From NCBI GenBank assembly GCA_014529385.2, contig CM043952.1, positions 64,816,370-64,878,369 of the forward strand: a stretch of DNA of 62,000 nucleotides, written 5' to 3'. This DNA is from Adiantum capillus-veneris. Its lineage: Eukaryota; Streptophyta; Polypodiopsida; Polypodiales; Pteridaceae. Shown here one piece after another: positions 55,496 to 62,000 of the stretch; positions within the stretch are counted from its first letter, which is position 1, and every line of letters starts with the position of its first letter. Position numbers and translations under genes: made by a program. The notes under the pieces are model-generated. The model ran no database searches, was not told the origin of the DNA, and saw only the letters and a list, made by a program, of their open reading frames with translations.

Positions 55496-55943
55496 ATGGC
55501 GGAGGAAGGGAAGCTCAAGATTGAGAAGTTCAACGGCAAAAACTACCAACATTGGAAGATGCAGATTGAAGACTATCTCTACCAGAAGGACCTCTATTTG
55601 CCACTAGGCGGTCTTGCGAAGAAGCCCGCAACAATGGCAGATGAAGCATGAATTGTCCTTGATCGAAAGGCACTGGGAACAATCCGATTAAGCTTGGCGT
55701 CAACGGTGGCCTTCAATGTTTCAGAGATGAAGACCACGGAGGACTTGATGAAGTCACTTGACGACTCCTACGAGAAACCATCGGCATCCAATAAGGTATT
55801 TCTTATGAAGTGCTTGTTCAATCTAAAGATGGCAGAGAATGGTTCAGTTTCAGAACACCTAAATGACTTTAACACAAACATAAGTCAACTTCGATCGGTG
55901 AAAATCAATTTCGATGACGAAGTGCGAGCTCTCCTTATACTAT
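55496..55943 (+). pseudogene. gag: Copia copy 2 gag, 5' part
   Basis: ATG at 55496 (MAEEGKLKIEKFNGKN). TGA at 55649-55651 replaces the Trp codon that copy 1 has at this place. The second part (55694 onward) has NDFNTNISQLRSVKINFDDEV. Coding ends at 55943 with the LTR-like insertion; it resumes at 58598. Confidence 0.9.
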
Positions 55944-58598
55944 TGATAGCCATTTTTCAGCTCTCCGTAATTGCCATAGTAAGCTTCCTCACCCTACCAA
56001 ATTCACCCAAACACTATGGCTATCCCTACCATTTCACTGTACATAGGCGTGTGTGAGTTAGGGGGCTTTTCCCATATCTTCTTAAAAACCCTCAGCTAGC
56101 TAGTCACTGGGCTAGTTGAGCCAAAAAAATAAAAAAAATAAAAGTATATTATGGCCTCTTTGTGTGTAAATATTTCATTGTATATATGGCCTAAATATAG
56201 GGATTTTTTATAATTATTTTGGTATTTTATTTAAATATTTCTACTTAGGTGTGTGTTTTATTAAACTTATGTACACCTTCTTTCATCCTCTTACACCATA
56301 ATTATATTTTTTGCCAATATGTACATACTCTAACCTCATATTTTTCCTTTATAAAAATCACTCCCACATTTTCACCCTCACCCTCGTGAAAACAAAAAAT
56401 TGATTTCTACTCATTGGTTACGTTTATTATATTATTTACTTGCATACCTTTTCCTCTTTCACCCAAAATAATTCAAGGAGGGACCATATCATATGATTCC
56501 AATATCTTTCCATATCCACAACTCCTCCATATTTTTATTATTATTTTTACTCATTATTCTAACACCATGTGCTCATTGAGCTAAAGTCCATGAATAGTCC
56601 ATACACTAGTCCCACCATGTATATATTTCTTTATTCACCAATAATCCTCCTCCATGCATGGGTCAAGGGCAACTTGGATGCTTTGTATTATAATATGACA
56701 AAGGAGGGGCTCGCTCTTGGATGCATTGTACAAATTCAACAAAGGAGGGGGCCACTAAAAGACTTTTGCAGGCATAAAAACAGGCTTTTTGGTGAGAATT
56801 TTGACACCTATCTCCACTCCGAATTTGGAGCGGTGGTCAAAAGAGAAAATGTAGCCTACACTTTGAATAATCACTTCAAATTTTTTCATCATTTTTGGAG
56901 CTACCAGCGGTGAGTTATGATTTTTTGAGTGGACCCCAGTCTACCCACTTTTCTCACAAGTAGCCCTTAGTCTTCTCTCACCCTTCCACACACCTACTCA
57001 CTCTTACACATCCCTCCCTCTCCTTCCCTCACTCAAACCTGCAATTTCCATGGCTTCTCCCACCCTCTTCACCATTACCCTTCTCTCTCATCCCTATAGT
57101 TCTTTTATGAGCCTCTACATACATACACCCTCTCCATGTCTCTCTCTATTGCTTCTATGTTACAATTTCATTTACCTCTCCTAAAAATATCTAAAATTCA
57201 GCATCTTAACCATGATAACTTCTGCAAATTGAGGATTTTTCATCAACAAATCCTCTTTTCATCGTGGTGGTCAACCGTGGCGGCGGCGTAAAGAAGCGAG
57301 GAAGAAGAAGAAGACCAACGGTCATTTTTTCCACAATCTACACAAGGGTGAGTTCAAGCTTCTTCAAAGCTTCACCATCTCAATGATTCTCTTTTAATTC
57401 ACCCCTCTTCCTTCATCAAATCAACTCACTCTACCCATTGTAAATGTAACATTAACTTTCTAGTGATTACTAACGACTAACATACTAACACAAAATAGCA
57501 TTGACCTAACCATAAAAGACACCTCACCTCAAGACATGTGTATAGTAACACACACTCTCTCTCTCTCTCTTTCTCTCTCCTTACTTACTTTCACCTTATC
57601 TACCATCAATAATGCTCTCTTTTGAGCCCACACCCATGACTCAAGCAGACAAAGAAGGCCCGCAATGTTTTGATATTAAAAAAAATCATAATCCTGATTT
57701 GTTAGCTTGTAAATTAGGATTTCCAATAATCTTTATGAGGGGTCTCCGACCTATAAATAGACCCCTCTCCTTTTTGTAAAACAACTTCCAATATCTCACA
57801 TAGCACCCCAACACTCTATGGATGAGGAGAGACTTAGGTGTAGCAACCACTTGTGAGCTTCACTCTTGGTGTGAGAGAAGCCTTCAAGCTACACATTGTA
57901 AGTGAGAGAGCGTGAGTTCCACAAATCTCAAAACCACTATTGTATATGCTCCTTCATCATCAATAAATTGAGGTTTGGTGCATCAAAGGCGTGATTCGAC
58001 GTTCAAATCTTCGTCCTTCCATTTGTGCAATACGGTTTGGTGAATTTAAGGTGACTTGTGTATTTTGAGTTTTTATCGGTTGATCTTGATTTTAGAAAGT
58101 GTTTTAGTGTGTTTTTCATTGCCAGTTTTTTGTCCATTGTAAGAGGGTATTGTGGTGAGAGGTCTCCCACACCCTAAGACAATGTGTGTGTGTTTTGGCA
58201 ATGTTTAGCAATCACTAAGCATTGAGTGAGTTTTGTATAAGTTCTACGATAGCATCATAACGAACCATCTCCATTTGCAAGTCACAAATAAGGTATTACG
58301 CAAGATCCTTTCCTCTCTCTCTTCCCTTTGCTCTAGCTCTCTCTGGTCCATTTCATGTGTGTCTTGGTGTGAGGTTGCTTGTGTGTGTTGTGTGGTGCAT
58401 CTTCTTGGTTGTGCCAAAATCTCTCTTGCGTCCTAGTTCGCATACCATAACTAGGTGGTGCCCCTATCTTGTTTGGGTTTGGCTGTGGATTTGTTGTTGT
58501 GTTGTGCTTGTGGTTGCCCCAGCCCCAATTGAGCAGCACGGGAGCCTTGAGGGGTGTTTAGAGGTCGCCTCTCTTGTTGCCCGCCCCGGACCGCCTCA
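55944..58598 (+). mobile_element. LTR-like insertion (probable solo LTR, about 2.65 kb) in copia copy 2
   Basis: Absent from copy 1 at the same point of gag. It starts TGATAGCCATTTTTCAGC and ends CCGCCTCA, with CTAT (or ACTAT, if the A is counted as target) duplicated on both sides (55940-55943 and 58599-58602). It has TG/CA ends, a TATA box (57752-57758), a polyadenylation-like CAATAAA near 57961 and no convincing ORF. This fits a solo LTR of an unseen long-LTR element. A nonautonomous DNA insertion cannot be ruled out. Confidence 0.75.
57752..57758 (+). promoter_or_regulatory. TATA box of the LTR-like insertion
   Basis: TATAAAT in the 13-base loop of a perfect 9-bp inverted repeat, GAGGGGTCT (57737-57745) and AGACCCCTC (57759-57767). 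Confidence 0.6.
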
Positions 58599-59891
58599 CT
58601 ATCATCTCTACCGGATAGTTGGGACAGCCTTGTGATGGCTGTAAGTAATTCTATTTCTGGCACAAATACTCTTAAGTTTGATGATGTTGTGGGTGTTCTC
58701 CTAAGCGAGGAAATGCGAAGGAGAAGCATAGGAGAATCATCAAGTGCTGAATTGTCAGTAGAAACAAGAGGAAGGTCTAAGGAGAGGTTCAAAAACCAAA
58801 AGGGTCGTGATCGCTCAAGACGGAGCAAGTCACGCACAAAGTCAGTTCTTGAATGTTGGAACTGCGGCAAGAAGGGCCACGTCAAGAAGGATTGCTGGTC
58901 CAAGAAGAAGAAGGAGATAGAGTCTCAAGACACCAAGCCAACATCGGAGGCCAATGTGGCAGGTAAAGTAGAGCAAGATGCTCTAATTCTCTCATTAGAC
59001 AATGTGTCTAATTCCTGGATAGTAGATTCCAGGGCTTCATTCCATGCGACACCACACAAGCAACATTTCCAAGACTACACCAAAGGTAATTTTGGGTATG
59101 TATACTTGGGAGATGATGAAGCTTGTGAGATTGTCGGCAAAGGTACAGTTTCTGTCAAAACTGCTAACGGAAATGAATGGAAGCTTAAAGATGTTAGGCA
59201 TGTTCCTTCTCTTTGCAAAAATTTGATCTCTACAGGACAATTGGATGATGAAGGTCACAACATTGCATTCAGAAACAAACGGTGGAAGATCTCAAAGGGA
59301 TCTTTGGTGGTTGCCAAGGGAGAAAAGGTTGGTACACTTTACTTGTGTACTGTTAGCACGCAACCTTCAGCTTGTGCAGCGACTACAAAAGTTGATAGTG
59401 CGGTGTGGCACTACCGACATGGGCATATGAGTGCCAAAGGAATGCAAATGCTTCAAACAAAGAAGCTTCTACAAGGTTTGAAAGAAGTGGACTTAGAGTT
59501 CTGTGAAGATTGTGTTTATGGTAAACAAAAGAGGGTAAAATTTCAAAAATCAAGAAATGAAAGAAAAAATAAAAAACTTGAGTTGGTTCATTCTGATGTT
59601 TGGGGTCCTGCAAGTACACCATCACTTGGTGGCTCATTGTACTATGTAACATTCATAGACGATGCGACTAGAAAAACATGGGTTTATGTCATGAAGAATA
59701 AATCCGATGTATTTTCCATATATCAAAGGTGGAAAGCCTTTGTGGAGAATGAAACAGGTACCAAGGTTAAATGCCTCATATCCGACAATGGAGGCGAATA
59801 TTGCAGCCAAGCTTTTGTGCTAGCAATGGCATTCGGAGGCAAAGGAAAACCCCAAGGACACCTCAACAAAATGGGATTTCGGAAAGGATGA
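58599..59891 (+). pseudogene. Copia copy 2: gag 3' part, protease and integrase
   Basis: Open frame with the zinc knuckle CWNCGKKGHVKKDC, then SNSWIVDSRASFH: the Trp lost in copy 1 is retained but the protease triplet DSG is DSR (AGG at 59041-59043). Then WHYRHGHMSAKGM, CEDCVYGKQKRVKF, and the integrase with LVHSDVWGP and ISDNGGEYCSQA. A 10-bp deletion near 59809-59818 shifts the frame, and the reading ends at 59891. The nominal frame begins at 58554, inside the insertion. Confidence 0.92.
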
Positions 59892-60145
59892 ACAGGACAA
59901 TCATGGAACGAGCACGAAGCATGCGGCTACATGCAGGCCTACCGCTTGAGCTTTGGGCGGAAGCTGTAAGTACGTCTGTGTACTTAATCGATCGGTTACC
60001 CTCAACGGCATTGGATGGGGGAGTTCCAGAAGAGGCATGGACAGGTAAACCGGTGAATTATGCATTTCTCAAAGTGTTTGGGTGTGAGGTTTTCATGCAC
60101 ATAGATAGAAGCCTAAGATCAAAGCTAGATGCAAAGTCCAAATAG
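59819..60145 (+). pseudogene. Copia copy 2: integrase C-terminal part
   Basis: Correct frame after the 10-bp deletion: ASNGIRRQRKTPRTPQQNG, with the third catalytic residue (ISERMNRTIMERARSM), then LWAEAVSTSVYLIDRLPS and FGCEVFMHID. Ends at TAG 60143-60145 in a Lys/Cys context where copy 1 reads through. Confidence 0.9.
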
Positions 60146-62000
60146 TGTTTCTTCATTGGCTATGGAGAAGAAGACTTTGTGTATCGCCTATGGAATCCTG
60201 AAGATTATAAAATCTTAAGGAGTAGGGATGTAATTTTTAACGAACAAAATATGTACAAAGATTACTTGGAAAGAAAACAAACAAAAGAAACAGGTGATGA
60301 GTACATGGAGCTTGAGGACGGTGAAGACTCAAGGACTGCAAAAGGTGACAATGTGCAACAACGTCAACCAAATGAGGAGCCTCAACCTATTCCCCGAAGA
60401 TCTACAAGAGCAAGTAGACCTCCAGAAAGGTTTGTTCCTTCCTTCAACCATCTCTTGATCTCAGATTCGGGAGAGCCAGAATCATACGAAGAAGCTATGC
60501 AACATGAATCCAAAGAAGAATGGACGAAGAGCATGCAAGTGGAGATGGACTCACTACATCGCAACCAAACATGGGAGTTGGTTGAGTTGCATAAAGGTAA
60601 GCGGGCACTTCAAAACAAATGGGTGTACAAGCTGAAGGAAGACGAAGGTGGGAAGAAAAGGTACAAGTCTAGGCTTTTGGTAAAAGGGTTTTCTCAAAAG
60701 AAAGGTATTGACTTCAATGAAATATTTTCTCGTGTTGTAAAAATGAACTCATTTAGGCTTGTCTTAAGCCTTGTGGCTGCTCATGATCTAAATCTCGAGC
60801 AAATGGATGTAAATACGGCATTCCCTCACGGTGACTTAGAGGAGGAAATCTACATGCTTCAACCAAAGGGGTATGAAGTAAAAGGTAAGGAGAAAATGGT
60901 TTGCAGATTAAAGAAGAGCTTGTATGGTTTAAAGCAAGCATCAAGACAATGGTACTTGAAGTTTGATCGATGGATGTTGGATCATGGATTCACAAGATGC
61001 AACTCGGATCACTGCGTCTACAGGAAGAATTTGGGAGATGGGAAATTCATCATCCTAATGTTGTATGTTGATGACATGTTGATTGCAAGTGCTAACATGC
61101 AGGACATCAAAGACCTAAAAGAGGAGCTGTCCAAATCTTTTACAATGAAAGATTTAGGTGTTGTAAAGAGGATACCTGGTATGAAAATATCAAGGGACGG
61201 GACGATGAAGACAATAAAGCTATCTCAAGAAGATTACATCAAGAAGGTACTAGAAAGGTTTGCAATGCAAAATGCAAAACCAGTTTCTACACCTTTGGCT
61301 GGTCATTTTAAACTAACAAAGGATATGTGTCCAAAGACACAAGAGGAGATAGCCTATATGTCTAAAGTTCCATATGCTGCAGCGGTAGGTTCTCTAATGT
61401 ATGCTATGGTCTGGACAAGGCCAGACATTGCACATGTAGTGGGAGTTGTGAGTAGGTTCATGGACAACCCAGGTAAAGAGCATTGGCAAGCTGTGAAGTG
61501 GATACTTAGGTATCTAAAAGAGACAACAACAAATGCTTTGTATTTTGGAGGAACTGATATTTTTCTAGAAGGGTATGCTGATGCAGATATGGCAGGTGAC
61601 AAAGATACTCGAAGGAGCACTACTGGCTATGTGTTCATGGTTGGAGGCACAGCAGTAAGCTGGGCTTCAAAGCTGCAGAAAGTGGTTTCACTTTCTACCA
61701 CGGAAGCAGAGTATGTAGCAATGACGGAGGCAAGCAAAGAAATTCTATGGCTTCACAGATTCTTCGAAGAGCTTAGATTCAAACAAGACAATTGTGTCTT
61801 GTACAGTGATAGCCAAAGCGCTATCCATCTTGCAAAGAACTCAGCCTTTCATTCAAGGACAAAGCACATTGAGGTGAGATATCACTTCATATGCACTCTT
61901 TTGGAAGAGGGAAAGCTAAAGCTAGGAAAGGTGCATACAAGTGAAAATCCTACAGACATGTTTACAAAGGTGGTCAACAAGGAGAAGTTGAGCTTTTTCT
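60146..62000 (+). CDS. Copia copy 2: reverse transcriptase and RNase H (open to the window edge)
   Basis: About 618 codons open from just after TAG to the end of the window, with no stop. The segment begins FFIGYGEEDFVYRLW and passes through the linker PRRSTRASRPPERFV. RT motifs: LEQMDVNTAFPHGDLEEEIY, YGLKQASRQWY, LYVDDMLIAS. RNase H: EGYADADMAGDKDTRRST, STTEAEYVAM, SDSQSAIHLAKN. It ends within DMFTKVVNKEKLSFF. All catalytic acids look intact, unlike the copy's protease. It has no start of its own; it would be made only as part of the polyprotein. Confidence 0.92.

Larger units (their letters stand above)
55040..62000 (+). mobile_element. Ty1/copia retrotransposon copy 2, 5'-truncated LTR, runs off the window
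   Basis: Plus strand, same family as copy 1. The 5' LTR lacks its first half: only the last 383 bp are present (55040-55422). Then the Met-tRNA primer-binding site, gag, protease, integrase, RT and RNase H. A 2.65 kb insertion splits gag. The window ends inside or just past RNase H, so the 3' LTR is not visible. Several breaks (TGA, 10-bp deletion, TAG) inactivate it. Confidence 0.95.

Noticed and set aside
57700-58200. Host promoter and first exon (TATA box, leader-like sequence)
   Set aside because: It lies inside the LTR-like insertion and is better explained as the promoter and R/U5 region of that LTR.
55944-58602. Interpretation as a DNA transposon with 6-bp inverted ends TGATAG / CTATCA
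   Set aside because: Part of the right arm belongs to the target: copy 1 has ACTATC at the same place without the insertion. TG/CA ends, a TATA box and a 4-5 bp duplication favour an LTR.

Overview
The window looks like a transposable-element-rich intergenic block of a large land-plant nuclear genome. The evidence is plant-type Ty1/copia and Ty3/gypsy LTR retrotransposons primed by initiator Met-tRNA, an L1-type LINE with a plant-style ORF1 zinc knuckle, long LTRs, nested insertions, solo LTRs and abundant (GA)n, (CA)n and (AT)n microsatellites. A fern, lycophyte or similar non-seed plant is my guess, from the flavour of the copia proteins and of an HDKMD-containing transposase-like gene; the sequence does not prove it. 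I see no rRNA, tRNA, CRISPR or bacterial feature. Almost every coding stretch carries stops or frameshifts, and no clearly intact host gene is present.

Layout. 1-3477: mostly unassigned DNA with two weak exon candidates. 3478-33270: a minus-strand L1-type LINE and an adjoining LTR fragment, present as three tandem units that share the same internal junction (unit starts 4380, 10691, 29891). Unit 1 holds a reversed solo Ty3 LTR (8777-10376, TSD AAAGG). Unit 2 holds a Ty3/gypsy chromovirus-like element (12622-27152, TSD TTCAG), and the 3' LTR of that element holds a minus-strand Ty1/copia element (20234-25825, TSD AGGAA). Matching empty sites in sister units order the events. 32769-33650: another LTR-element remnant and a long (GT)(AT)(AC) palindrome. 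35641-39242: a decayed, minus-strand, multi-segment gene ending in a SET-like domain. 39530-42600: three tandem-repeat arrays (about 51, 49 and 160 bp).

42724-55040: a plus-strand transposase-like gene broken by two insertions that still show target-site duplications: a 9.9 kb minus-strand Ty3-type element with about 2 kb LTRs (43379-53253) and a solo copia LTR (53697-54498). Rejoining the flanks preserves the reading frame at both sites. 55040-62000: a second copia copy on the plus strand, its 5' LTR truncated, its gag split by a 2.65 kb LTR-like insertion, and its RT/RNase H frame open to the window edge.

How the parts work together. The retroelements carry the usual gag-protease-integrase-RT-RNase H (copia) or gag-protease-RT-RNase H-integrase (Ty3) sets, all damaged. 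The least ordinary content is the SET-domain gene and the nearby, divergently oriented HDKMD transposase-like gene. They may be host genes or two parts of one large older DNA transposon on which the retroelements later landed; this pairing is inference only.
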